From contig CATOSD010000001.1 of the NCBI GenBank assembly GCA_951812395.1, positions 744,001-808,000 of the forward strand: DNA of 64,000 bases, read 5' to 3'. A model generated the notes under the pieces. That model saw only the letters and a program-made list of their open reading frames with translations. It ran no database searches and had not been told where the DNA came from. This DNA comes from an uncultured Dehalococcoidia bacterium. GTDB taxonomy: Bacteria; Chloroflexota; Dehalococcoidia; Lucifugimonadales; CATOSD01. Below, piece by piece: positions 27,286 to 36,556 of the stretch; the stretch's first letter is position 1; each line of letters begins with the position of its first letter. The position numbers and the translations under genes were made by a program.

Positions 27286-28665
27286 ATGTCCAGTAAACGC
27301 TCGACAACCGCCGTCCGCTGGGGCCGGTACCTGCTGGCAGGCGCGCTGCTGGTCGTGTTGGTCGCCTCCGGCATATCTGCCCAACTGTTCGCATCTTCAG
27401 ACGCTACGCAAAGCTCTTCCATGGAGGACGCCGACCCGACGCTGTACGCGCATGGCGACCGGCTGCGGCCCCTGGTGGAAGCGACTGCCGGCGCGCAAAC
27501 GCTGAACATCTACGGCCCGGGCGGCCAGATCATCGCACAGGCAACGCGGGACGACCAGGGTAATGAAGGAGTACGGTACTTGTTGACGGACCACCTGGCT
27601 TCCACGCTGGCGGCGCTGGACGCCGACGGCAACGCGGTGGCCCGTTTCGAGTACGGGCCCCACGGGGAGACTGCGGTAGCGGCGGGCGCGGCGGCGGCGC
27701 AAGCGCGCTACCGCTACACCGGCCACCCGTGGGACGCGGCGCAGGGGCTGTACCAGACGCCGGCCCGCGGCTACGACCCAGCGACAGGCCGGTTCCTTAG
27801 CATCGACCCTCGGCGCCAGGACGCCAGCCCCTATATCTACGCCGGGAACAACCCGGTGGGCTTCGTGGACCCCACGGGCGGGGGCGGGGTGCCGTTCTTC
27901 GTACACACGGGCTACAAGAAGACGGGTAGCACGGACCCCAACAAGTCTCACGTAGCGTACTCTATAGGTTTGCAGTTTGGCTTGGATGGAGCGGGTGATC
28001 AGCCAATGTTTTCCGCCGACGCATTCAATTCCGGTGGGGGAATAGGTTACAGTGCTGCGGAAAAGCAATCTAGAACCATCATGCGTGGGCGAGCCATGAG
28101 TGATCGAAATTACACATACAACGGAAAGATGTACTGGATAGTTGGCGGTGAAGTAGAAGTGGACGAATTGGACAGGCTCAAGGAAGGAATTGCTGCCTTC
28201 CGTACACATAATGAGGATTTTCCCAGCGAGGTCACGATCTTGAACTTATCCGGAGATATGAAAAGGGGCACAGATTTGCGAGATAAGCTCAGAGCCCTAA
28301 ACCTAGACCCGTTGGTGGTAGATGCCAAGCAACAGGGGCTGTGGAAAGCAGTCGGGATAGGAAAGAAATGGATGCTGCTAGGGTTCACATCTGATGGGAA
28401 GAACTACACGCCGAATGATTTCGTCAAACACGTCCACGATTTGGAGAAGGCTAGATTAGGGGAACTGCCCGTCAGATATCCAGGATCGTCAATAAGTGAC
28501 TCGTACCAGCAAGGACCGGACGCCCTCGGCGGTGCCGGCCCGGGACCACCCAGGCCGTCCACATCGACAACGAATAGGGGGCATTGGCAGGAGCTGATTC
28601 CCGAAGGGCCGCCGGGATTGTTGGAGATATTGACCACCTTCGGTGAGCCTCGAGTCTCGGATTAA
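27286..28665 (+). CDS. U18: mini-Rhs protein with CT-K and tail T3
   Basis: 459 aa, standard leader. CT-K: FFVHTGYKKTGSTDPNKSH, FSADAFNSGG, KMYWIVGGEVEVDEL, SEVTILNLSGDMKRG, PLVVDAKQQG. The tail is T3 (YQQGPDALGGAGPGPP ... FGEPRVSD), not the T4 carried by its CT-K relatives U11 and U26. The sequence switches to the U5 version around VKHVHDLEKARLGELP, so a crossover just after the CT is likely. Spacer type III follows, as for other T3 units. Confidence 0.92.
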   Translation: MSSKRSTTAVRWGRYLLAGALLVVLVASGISAQLFASSDATQSSSMEDADPTLYAHGDRLRPLVEATAGAQTLNIYGPGGQIIAQATRDDQGNEGVRYLLTDHLASTLAALDADGNAVARFEYGPHGETAVAAGAAAAQARYRYTGHPWDAAQGLYQTPARGYDPATGRFLSIDPRRQDASPYIYAGNNPVGFVDPTGGGGVPFFVHTGYKKTGSTDPNKSHVAYSIGLQFGLDGAGDQPMFSADAFNSGGGIGYSAAEKQSRTIMRGRAMSDRNYTYNGKMYWIVGGEVEVDELDRLKEGIAAFRTHNEDFPSEVTILNLSGDMKRGTDLRDKLRALNLDPLVVDAKQQGLWKAVGIGKKWMLLGFTSDGKNYTPNDFVKHVHDLEKARLGELPVRYPGSSISDSYQQGPDALGGAGPGPPRPSTSTTNRGHWQELIPEGPPGLLEILTTFGEPRVSD

Positions 28666-28787
28666 GAGCCAAGCCTTCCACCCGAACTACATCGGCGGCG
28701 GTGTTGCATCCTGACCAACAGATAGCATCCCCATAAGACCGGTCGTTAGGGAGGATCGTGTAAACGACACCAACCGGAGCAGCCAGC
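28666..28787 (+). repeat. Spacer type III (copy 2 of 4)
   Basis: 122 bp, close to identical with 7498-7619; both follow a T3 tail. Confidence 0.75.
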
Positions 28788-30224
28788 ATGTCCAGTAAAC
28801 GCTCGATAACCGCCGCCCGCTGGGGCCGGTACCTACTGGCCGGCGCGCTGCTGGCCGTGCTGGTCGCCTCCGGCATATCTGCCCAACTATTCGCGACCTC
28901 AGACGCGCCGCAGGGCTCTCCCATTGAGGACGCCCATCCGACTCTGTACGCGCACGGCGACCAGCTGCGGCCCCTGGTGGAAGCAACTGCCGGCGCGCAG
29001 ACGCTGAACATCTACGGCCCGGGCGGCCAGATCATCGCCCAGGTGGCACAGGACGGCTCGGGCGGCCAGGAGGCGCACTACCTGCTGGCCGACCACCTGG
29101 GCTCCACGCGGGCGATACTGGACGCCGACGACAACGTAGTGGCCCACTTCGAGTACGGGCCCCACGGGGAGACTGCGGTAGCGGCGGGCGCGGCGGCGGC
29201 GCAAGCGCGCTACCGCTACACCGGCCACCCGTGGGACGAAGCACAGGGGCTGTACCAGACGCCGGCCCGCGGCTACGACCCGACGACAGGACGGTTCCTG
29301 AGCGTGGACCCGGCCCGCCAGTCAACCAGTCCGTACAGCTACACGGGCAATAATCCAGTCACCAAAGTAGACCCTGACGGATCAGCGCCTCTTTATTTCT
29401 ACTTGTACTCTGGGTATGGAGTGACAGTGAAAGATGCGAAAGGCATGTTTAAGATGCGAAAATCCGTGGACCAGATGCTATCGGCAGCACGTGCTTCGGG
29501 CATCCCCGACATTGTAACTGGACAATTAGATACTACAAGACATAGTCAAGTCTCAGGCCCCATGCCTTTCGATCAAGGCCACATGACTTTAGATATGCAC
29601 GGTGCCGCTGGGTTCGTAAGTGTTTTGGATCCCGAAACGCAGACGCGGGTGAGGAAAAATCCTGAAGAATTGGCCACGTTTCTTTATGAAAGACTAAAGG
29701 CCAATGTTGGTGAAGGGTCCGACAGCTTTAGGTCTGTCCTTCTCACTGCCTGTGAATCGGCATGTATCACCGAGCCGTCACTCGGTGCCGGCGCGCAATC
29801 GCGGACCTCTTTCGCGGACAGTTTTGCTGGTGCGGCCAGCCATCTGTTTCCTAATTTAGAACACATTTTTGCCTCTCCTTATGCTATATCGTTGGGGTGG
29901 GCATCCGACTATCCAACCAGTGTTGTCATAGATGTTTTTACAAGTGACGAAGATAGTCCGGATTCGCTACGGATAGTTGTAGATGAATGGAGCTTTTTCA
30001 AAGGCGTTCTCCCACCAAGACTATTGAACCCGCCTTCAGCTGGGAGCGTACACAGCGTGTGGACATATGGGATGCAGTCAGATGCGACATTTCGTTATGG
30101 CCGAGCTGTAGACAATACCACAATTACGAGTTTTCTTGAAAAACATAGATTCACTGAACCGATCTTTCGCAAAATCCTCGTACCGCAAGCGGTAGAGTCT
30201 CCGATGCTCCCAACTGCGGACTGA
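28788..30224 (+). CDS. U19: mini-Rhs protein with CT-P (His-Cys peptidase-like)
   Basis: 478 aa, standard leader and core up to GRFLSVDP. It then switches to ARQSTSPYSYTGNNPVTKVDPDGSAP, the core ending typical of CT-P units. CT-P: YFYLYSGYGVTVKD, MTLDMHGAAGFVSVLDP (His271), VLLTACESAC (Cys322), FADSFAGAASHLFPNLEHIFASPYAI. The ACESAC strand is strikingly like the CHAT/C80 nucleophile strand. The stop overlaps the start of U20 (TGATG), so the two CT-P units are translationally coupled. Confidence 0.9.
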   Translation: MSSKRSITAARWGRYLLAGALLAVLVASGISAQLFATSDAPQGSPIEDAHPTLYAHGDQLRPLVEATAGAQTLNIYGPGGQIIAQVAQDGSGGQEAHYLLADHLGSTRAILDADDNVVAHFEYGPHGETAVAAGAAAAQARYRYTGHPWDEAQGLYQTPARGYDPTTGRFLSVDPARQSTSPYSYTGNNPVTKVDPDGSAPLYFYLYSGYGVTVKDAKGMFKMRKSVDQMLSAARASGIPDIVTGQLDTTRHSQVSGPMPFDQGHMTLDMHGAAGFVSVLDPETQTRVRKNPEELATFLYERLKANVGEGSDSFRSVLLTACESACITEPSLGAGAQSRTSFADSFAGAASHLFPNLEHIFASPYAISLGWASDYPTSVVIDVFTSDEDSPDSLRIVVDEWSFFKGVLPPRLLNPPSAGSVHSVWTYGMQSDATFRYGRAVDNTTITSFLEKHRFTEPIFRKILVPQAVESPMLPTAD

Positions 30225-31657
30225 TGGGAACGGAACGGGTTAGCGGAGTGAAACGGGTATACGTTCTGGCAGGCGCGTTGCTGTTGGCCGTGCTGGTCGC
30301 CTACGGCATAGCTGCCCAACTGTTCGCAACCACAGACGCTGCTCAGAGCTCTTCCATAGAGAACGCCCACCCGACGCTGTACGCCCACGGCGACAGTCTC
30401 CGCCCCCTGGTGGAAGAGACGGACGGCGCGCAGACGCTGAACATCTACGGCCCGGGCGGCCAGATCATCGCCCACGTAGCGCGGGACGGATCGGGCGGTC
30501 AGGAGGCGCGCCACCCGCTGGCCGACCACCTGGGTTCCACGCGGGCGGCGCTGGACGCCGACGGCAACGTGGTGGCCCGCTTCGAGTACGGGCCGCACGG
30601 GGAGACTGCGGTAGCGGCGGGCGCGGCGGCGGCGCAAGCGCGCTACCGCTACACCGGCCACCCGTGGGACGAAGCACAGGGCTTGTACCAGACGCCGGCC
30701 CGCGGCTACGACCCGACGACAGGCCGGTTCCTGAGCGTGGACGCCGACCGTCAATCAACCAACCCTTACAGCTACGCGAGCAACAACCCTACCAATAAGG
30801 TGGACCCCGACGGGTTCTACGATGTGTATTTCTTCCTGTATTCGGGGTACGGAACGGTGATTAACGAGATACCCTCAGGAACGCCGCAACTTTATGAAAT
30901 CACTGACCACTTGATTGGGGCGTACCGCAGCACAAATCTGCCCTTTGTGGCCTTCCCGCTGGAAGCTCCCGAACACATCCCGTTGTCTCGACATCAATCC
31001 ATACGACACGTCACGACCCTGCAACATGGAGAACCCGGATATGTTCAGTTACTTGAGCCTGGTAGCTTGGCGCCCATCCGTATGACGGGATGGCAGTTCG
31101 CAGACTATCAATACGAAAGACTTCGGAGCCGCTCGGGTGCATCGATTGACAACTTGCGATCTTTCAATCTCCTGGGTTGTGATTTAGCTTGCAGGCCTTC
31201 TGATACCACGGGTAATGGTGGTCAATCGGCTGGCTCTTTCTTAACCAGTTTTGCTGACAGGGCGCATCGATTATTTCCGACATTGGAGCGCGTAACTGCC
31301 AGTTCATATCAGTTCGGTACTGAGGAAGACCCTGAGGATATGAGTAGTTTTACGTTCCGAATCGTTAGAACAGTTGGTCCGGAGTACCATGGGGCGCATC
31401 TACGGATGAGCTCAAATGAATTTGTTACCGGCGATTTTCCGCCGGCAATGTACCGCCGCCCTGACGCCAACTCGGTGGGGTACGTGTACACGTTACGTCA
31501 GGATCCGGTTTCGGGTTATTGGGATCAGACTTTCGGTACTAACAGCGAAGACGGCATAAACAGTTTTCTTCGCCGCCACGGGTTTGACGAGCCCGTGTTC
31601 CGAGAAATCAGCTTCCGGGCGCCCGCGGCCCCTCTGGTGTCATCAACTCCGGAATGA
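30224..31657 (+). CDS. U20: mini-Rhs protein with CT-P, coupled to U19
   Basis: The ATG shares its A with the TGA of U19. The usual GGAGCAG leader and the R-S-T-T peptide are absent, replaced by MGTERVSGVKRVYVLAGALLLAVLVAYG. Core, then the CT-P-type ending ADRQSTNPYSYASNNPTNKVDPDG. CT-P: YFFLYSGYGTVI, VTTLQHGEPGYVQLL (His268), FNLLGCDLACR (Cys319), FADRAHRLFPTLERVTASSY. It ends VSSTPE. A decayed T2 tail fragment lies immediately downstream, as after U17. Confidence 0.9.
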   Translation: MGTERVSGVKRVYVLAGALLLAVLVAYGIAAQLFATTDAAQSSSIENAHPTLYAHGDSLRPLVEETDGAQTLNIYGPGGQIIAHVARDGSGGQEARHPLADHLGSTRAALDADGNVVARFEYGPHGETAVAAGAAAAQARYRYTGHPWDEAQGLYQTPARGYDPTTGRFLSVDADRQSTNPYSYASNNPTNKVDPDGFYDVYFFLYSGYGTVINEIPSGTPQLYEITDHLIGAYRSTNLPFVAFPLEAPEHIPLSRHQSIRHVTTLQHGEPGYVQLLEPGSLAPIRMTGWQFADYQYERLRSRSGASIDNLRSFNLLGCDLACRPSDTTGNGGQSAGSFLTSFADRAHRLFPTLERVTASSYQFGTEEDPEDMSSFTFRIVRTVGPEYHGAHLRMSSNEFVTGDFPPAMYRRPDANSVGYVYTLRQDPVSGYWDQTFGTNSEDGINSFLRRHGFDEPVFREISFRAPAAPLVSSTPE

Positions 31658-31982
31658 TACCGCTTGGCCGCAGGAACTCGACGGGAATCAGACCATCACC
31701 CGTCTGGATTGCCCCATGTCTGACGCAGTAGCTCCAATTGCACAGCAGACCAGGACTGTAGAAACCACGGTATCGCAGGGTACTGAGGGAGTCTCCTTGT
31801 GGAAGTTGATGCTTATGGTGGGGTGGAATTCGATCCCATGTATAACGTCCATCTTTTGCCCGAAACAGGAGGGGTAGAGCCTTGGTGTGTCGATCGGCCG
31901 TTTCGTCAAGGCTACCGCGGTCGGCGACGTGACCTGATAAGATGACCCAATCCTCACTCACCGACCAATCGGAATAGCCACC
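31658..31982 (+). pseudogene. Orphan CT-V/T2 tail remnant plus spacer
   Basis: From about 31717 to 31877 the DNA matches the end of the T2 tail of U3/U12/U22 (coding there for VTQQTGTVDPSVSQGTERV ... FDAMYNAHLPPG), with frame-breaking indels. It runs into a type II spacer (GTCGGCGACGTGACCTGATAAGATGACCC) and then the leader of U21. This is the second case of a foreign tail remnant behind a CT-P unit. Confidence 0.8.
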
Positions 31983-33371
31983 ATGTCCAGAAAACGCTCG
32001 ACAGGCGCAGCAAGGAAACACACCAGACCCATCGCCCGCTGGGGCCGGTACCTGCTGGCAGGCGCGCTGCTGCTGGCCGTGTTGGTCGCGGTCGGCGTGG
32101 CGGATCGGATGCTGCTGGCGACATCGGCGTCGCCTGAGCCTTCTGCCGCCGCCGCGACCGGCAGCGCGCATACGCTGTACGCCCACGGCGACCGGCTGCG
32201 GCCCTTGGTGGAAGCAACTGTCGGCGCGCAGACGCTGAACATCTACGGCCCGGGCGGCCAGATCATCGCACAGGCAACGCGGGACGACCAGGGTAATGAA
32301 GGAGTACGGTACTTGTTGACGGAACACCTGGGTTCCACGCGGGCGGCGCTGGATGCCGACGGAAACGCGGTGGCCCGCTACGAGTACGGGCCCCACGGGG
32401 AGACTGCGTTAGCGGCGGGCGCGGCGGCGGCGGAAGCGCGCTACCGCTACACCGGGCATCCTTACGACGAGGAGCAGGGGCTGTACGAGACGCCGGCCCG
32501 TGGCTACGACCCGACAACAGGCCGGTTCCTGAGCGTGGACCCCCAGCGCCAGGACGCCAGCCCCTACGTGTACGCGGGCAACAACCCGGTGGGCTTCCTG
32601 GACCCCACAGGTGGGGCCCAGGTCCCATTTTTCATGCGGTCGGGATTTTGGGGCCAGCGTGAGAACTTTGCCTCTGCAGGTTTCACCGAATTGGAAGTCA
32701 AGGATAGACTTGCCTTCGTCCGTGATGTGGGCGACGCATTGGGGAGAGCTAAGGGACAGAACATCCAAGATGCCACTGTTACATTTGGCTCAGACCCCGA
32801 CGGTAGTCCCTTAGTCATGAATGATACAAAGAGATTTTTGCAGGGATACGCAGGTGGTGATAGGGAATTCCAATACGATGAGCGATTGTATTGGCTTATT
32901 GGCGACGACGATAAGATAAGATGGCCCATCCATTTTAAGGAGGCGGTACCCAAGATAAGGGCAACGGCAACAGTCGACGGGGCGTACGACAGTCCCAATT
33001 TCGCCGGTAAAATCGTACTGGTGGATTTGACTAAGAAACCCGGCAGCACGGCGATTGATACGGTTAAAGGTTACCTTCAGGGTATAGGCTTTGAGTCTGA
33101 TGTACTCAAACCATCAGATGTATTGCTAGCGAAATCTGAAAAGCGTGCCAAGTCCCGTTCGCCCATGATTACCCCCAAAGGCACAACGGTCCCTCAGTCA
33201 ATTGGAACGGGGCAGCAAGGACCGGACGCCCTCGGCGGTGCCGGCCCGGGACCACCCAGGCAGCCCACGTCGACGACGAATAGGGGGCGTTGGCAGGAGT
33301 TGATTCCCGAAGGGCCGCCGGGATTGTTGGAAATATTGACCACCTTCGGTGAGCCTCGAGTATCGGATTAA
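31983..33371 (+). CDS. U21: mini-Rhs protein with CT-W, alternative stalk, tail T3
   Basis: 462 aa. Leader MSRKRSTGAARKHTRPIARW, and a shortened stalk (VGVADRMLLATSASPEPSAA) shared in style only with U14. CT-W: FFMRSGFWGQRENF, RLYWLIGDDDKIRWP, GKIVLVDLTKKPGSTAI. Tail T3 ends FGEPRVSD rather than the T1 normal for CT-W. The crossover lies within the QQGPDALGGAG linker. Confidence 0.92.
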   Translation: MSRKRSTGAARKHTRPIARWGRYLLAGALLLAVLVAVGVADRMLLATSASPEPSAAAATGSAHTLYAHGDRLRPLVEATVGAQTLNIYGPGGQIIAQATRDDQGNEGVRYLLTEHLGSTRAALDADGNAVARYEYGPHGETALAAGAAAAEARYRYTGHPYDEEQGLYETPARGYDPTTGRFLSVDPQRQDASPYVYAGNNPVGFLDPTGGAQVPFFMRSGFWGQRENFASAGFTELEVKDRLAFVRDVGDALGRAKGQNIQDATVTFGSDPDGSPLVMNDTKRFLQGYAGGDREFQYDERLYWLIGDDDKIRWPIHFKEAVPKIRATATVDGAYDSPNFAGKIVLVDLTKKPGSTAIDTVKGYLQGIGFESDVLKPSDVLLAKSEKRAKSRSPMITPKGTTVPQSIGTGQQGPDALGGAGPGPPRQPTSTTNRGRWQELIPEGPPGLLEILTTFGEPRVSD

Positions 33372-33485
33372 GAGCCAAGCCTTCCACCCGAACTGCATCG
33401 GCGGCGGTGTTGCATCATGATAAGATTGGCTGTCAGAGAGGGCCATGTAACCGCCCGTCCAGACTAGCCAACCGGAGCAGCCAGC
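33372..33485 (+). repeat. Spacer type III (copy 3 of 4, recombined)
   Basis: The first ~45 bp match the other type III copies (CCAAGCCTTCCACCCGAACT). The rest (TGATAAGATTGGC ... ACCGCCCGTCCAGACTAGCC) matches the gap before U2. It is a hybrid of two spacers, 114 bp. Confidence 0.65.
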
Positions 33486-34946
33486 ATGTCCAGTAAACGC
33501 TCGACAACCGCCGCCCGCTGGGGCCGGTACCCGCTGGCCGGCGCGCTGCTGGCCGTGCTGGTCGCCTCCGGCATATCTGCCCAACTGTTCGCGACCTCAG
33601 ACACGCCGCACGGCTCTTCCCTGGATGACGCCGACCCGACGCTGTACGCCCACGGCGACCGTCTGCGGCCCCTGGTGGAAGAGACGGGCGGCGCGCAAAC
33701 GCTGAACATCTACGGCCCGGGCAGCCGGATAATCGCCCAGGCAACGCGGGACGACCAGGGTAGTGAAGCAGTACGCCACCTGCTGGCCGACCACCTGGGC
33801 TCCACGCGGGCGATACTGGACGCCGACGACAACGTAGTGGCCCACTTCGAGTACGGGCCGCACGGCGAGACGGCGGCTGCGTCGGGCGCATCGGCGCCAG
33901 AACTGCGCTATCGCTACACCGGCCACCCGTGGGACGCGGCGCTGGGGGTGTACCAGACGCCCAACCGAGCCTACGACCCGACGACAGGCCGGTTCCTGAG
34001 CGTGGATCCGCAGCGTCAGGACGCCAGCCCCTACGTGTACGCCGAGAACAACCCGGTGGGCTTCGTGGACCCCACCGGTGGGGGCAAATACCCGTTCTAC
34101 GTGTTCACCGGCTTCAATGTGGAGTTACGGCGGGCGGGGCGTAGGTTCTCCTACGAAGCGCACGCCTACGGTTTGCGATTGGGTATCCACACAGCCGCGA
34201 ACCAAAATGTTCTTTCCGCGGCGATGTTCAATTCCCTTGAGATCCCTGGCAGCTACGCTGAATTGAACTCCAAAAGGTTGATGCTGGGGCAAAAGAATAA
34301 AGTTGGGGTTTACGACAGGGACTACCAATACAACGAGAGGATGTACTTCTTTGTCGGAGGTGAAACCACTGTTGACCAAATGGATCGTCTCGAACAAGGC
34401 ATGCGAGCCTTTCGTAGGCATCTCCCCCAGCTCGCCAGCGAGGTCACGATCATAAACTTCGCGGCCAACAGCTCCAATGCCAAGACGATCCGAGGCAGAC
34501 TAAAAGGCATGGGTATGAACCCATTACTGTTGGACGTTATGGCAACAGGCGCAACGAAAACTCTAGGTCCTGGGAAAAGTTACGTTCTGGAAAAGTTCAC
34601 CGCTGGTCAGCGTTCCTATCCGCCCGAGGATTTCGCAAAATATGTCCATTCTGAGGAGGACAAGTTCCGGCAGGAGAACAACCCGACCCCCATGGAAACC
34701 GAGTCATCATCATCACCATCATCAGCAACCGAAACCGGGGCTCGGTTGGATGGCGTGACGTTGCAGAGCAGTCCAGAGTTACCCTCGGTGCCACCGGTTA
34801 CGCAGCAGACCGGGACAGTAGACCCCTCGGTATCACAGGGTACGGAGCGCGTCCCATGGTCGGAGTTGCTGTTTATGGAGGGGCCGGAATTCGATGCCAT
34901 GTATAACGCCCATCTTCCGCCGGGAATGGAAGAGATGGAGCCTTGA
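33486..34946 (+). CDS. U22: mini-Rhs protein with CT-V and tail T2
   Basis: 486 aa, standard leader. The core has a GPGSRIIAQ variant and AENNPVGF. CT-V: YPFYVFTGFNVELRRAGRRF, AAMFNS, RMYFFVGGETTVDQM, SEVTIINFAANSS, with GATKTLGPGKSYVLEKF near the end. Tail T2 and the following type II spacer are almost unchanged from U3 and U12, so CT, tail and spacer moved as one block. Confidence 0.92.
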   Translation: MSSKRSTTAARWGRYPLAGALLAVLVASGISAQLFATSDTPHGSSLDDADPTLYAHGDRLRPLVEETGGAQTLNIYGPGSRIIAQATRDDQGSEAVRHLLADHLGSTRAILDADDNVVAHFEYGPHGETAAASGASAPELRYRYTGHPWDAALGVYQTPNRAYDPTTGRFLSVDPQRQDASPYVYAENNPVGFVDPTGGGKYPFYVFTGFNVELRRAGRRFSYEAHAYGLRLGIHTAANQNVLSAAMFNSLEIPGSYAELNSKRLMLGQKNKVGVYDRDYQYNERMYFFVGGETTVDQMDRLEQGMRAFRRHLPQLASEVTIINFAANSSNAKTIRGRLKGMGMNPLLLDVMATGATKTLGPGKSYVLEKFTAGQRSYPPEDFAKYVHSEEDKFRQENNPTPMETESSSSPSSATETGARLDGVTLQSSPELPSVPPVTQQTGTVDPSVSQGTERVPWSELLFMEGPEFDAMYNAHLPPGMEEMEP

Positions 34947-35043
34947 TGGGCCGATCGCCCCTTTGACGCAGGCCATAGTGGTCGGCGACGTGGTCTGATA
35001 AGATGACCCCATCCTCGTTTACCAAAGAACCGGAACAGCCAGC
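34947..35043 (+). repeat. Spacer type II (copy 3 of 3)
   Basis: 97 bp, nearly identical to 4426-4522 and 18411-18507. Confidence 0.8.
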
Positions 35044-36423
35044 ATGTCCAGTAAACGCTCGACAACCGCCGCCCGCTGGGGCCGGTACCCGCTGGCCGGC
35101 GCGCTGCTGCTGGCCGTGCTGGTAGCCTCCGGCATATCTGCCCAACTGTTCGCGACCTCAGACACGCTGCAGGGCTCTTCCCAGGAGGACGCCGACCCGA
35201 CGCTGTACGCCCACGGCGACCGGCTGCGGCCCCTGGTGGAAGCGACAAACGGCGCGCAGACGCTGAACATCTACGGTCCAGGCGGACAGATCATCGCCCA
35301 GGTGGCGCGGGACGGCCTGGGAGGAAGCCAGAAGGCGCCCCACCTGCTGGCCGACCACCTGGGCTCCACGCGGGCGATACTGGACGCCGACGACAACGTA
35401 GTGGCCCGTTTCGAGTACGGGCCGCACGGCGAGACGGCGGCTGCGTCGGGCGCGGCGGAATTGCGCTACCGCTACACCGGGCACCCTTACGACGAGTCGC
35501 AGGGGGTGTACCAGACGCCCAACCGTGGCTACGACCCGACGACAGGCCGGTTCCTGAGCGTGGACCCCCAACGCCAGGACGCCAGCCCCTACGTGTACGC
35601 CGGGAACAACCCGGTGGGCTTCGTGGACCCCACGGGCGGGATCAAGGTGCCGTTCTTCGTGTTCACCGGCTTCAAAGTGGAGTTACGGCGGGCGGGGCAT
35701 AGGTTCTCCTACGAAGCGCACGCCTACGGTTTGAAATTGGGTATCCACACAGCCGCGAACCAATATGTTCTTTCCGCGGCGATGTTCAATTCCTATGAGA
35801 TCCCTAAAAGCTTCGCTGAATTGAACTCCAAAAGGTTGATGCTGGGGGTAAAGAATAAAGATGGGGTTTACGACAGGGACTACCAATACAACGAGAGGAT
35901 GTACTTCTTTGTCGGAGGTGAAACCACTGTTGACCAAATGGATCGTCTCGAACAAGGTATCCAAGCCTTTCGTGAGCGACTCCCCCACTTCGCCAGCGAG
36001 GTCACGATCATAAACTTCGCGGCCAACAGCTCCAATGCCAAGACGATCCAAGGCAGACTAAAAGGCATGGGGATGAACCCATTACTGTTGGACGTTACGG
36101 CAACAGGCGACATGGCAACTCTAGCTCGTGGGAAAAGTTACGTTCTGGAAAAGTTCACCGCTGGTCAGCGTTCCTATCCGCCCGAGGATTTCGCAAAATA
36201 TGTCCATTCTGAGGAGGACAAGTTCCGGCAGAGCAACAATTTATCCGGTGGGATCGAGGTGGGACAATTGGGACCGGACGCCCTCGGCGGTGCCGGCCCG
36301 GGACCACCCAGGCAGCCCACGTCGACGACGAATAGGGGGCGTTGGCAGGAATTGATTCCCGAAGGGCCGCCGGGATTGTTGGAAATATTGACCACCTTCG
36401 GTGAGCCTCGAGTATCGGATTAA
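35044..36423 (+). CDS. U23: mini-Rhs protein with CT-V joined to tail T3
   Basis: 459 aa. Leader and core standard. CT-V: PFFVFTGFKVELRRAGHRF, RMYFFVGGETTVDQM, SEVTIINFAANSS, YPPEDFAKYVHSEEDKFRQ. Right after FRQ it leaves the T2 path (ENNPTPM in U3) and continues SNNLSGG...LGPDALGGAG into tail T3 ending FGEPRVSD. It is the clearest chimera of the array: CT of one lineage, tail and spacer of another. Confidence 0.92.
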   Translation: MSSKRSTTAARWGRYPLAGALLLAVLVASGISAQLFATSDTLQGSSQEDADPTLYAHGDRLRPLVEATNGAQTLNIYGPGGQIIAQVARDGLGGSQKAPHLLADHLGSTRAILDADDNVVARFEYGPHGETAAASGAAELRYRYTGHPYDESQGVYQTPNRGYDPTTGRFLSVDPQRQDASPYVYAGNNPVGFVDPTGGIKVPFFVFTGFKVELRRAGHRFSYEAHAYGLKLGIHTAANQYVLSAAMFNSYEIPKSFAELNSKRLMLGVKNKDGVYDRDYQYNERMYFFVGGETTVDQMDRLEQGIQAFRERLPHFASEVTIINFAANSSNAKTIQGRLKGMGMNPLLLDVTATGDMATLARGKSYVLEKFTAGQRSYPPEDFAKYVHSEEDKFRQSNNLSGGIEVGQLGPDALGGAGPGPPRQPTSTTNRGRWQELIPEGPPGLLEILTTFGEPRVSD

Positions 36424-36556
36424 GAGCCAAGCCTTCCACCCGAACTGCATCGGCGGCGGTGTTGCATCCTGACCAACAGATATCACCCTCATAACGTGGC
36501 CTGTCAGAAGGAGCCGCGAGACCGCCGGTCCAGACCCGCCAACCGGAGCAGCCAGC
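36424..36556 (+). repeat. Spacer type III (copy 4 of 4, recombined)
   Basis: 133 bp. It begins like the other type III spacers and ends with a stretch like the type VI spacers (AGCCGCGAGACCGCCGGTCCAGACC). Confidence 0.65.
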
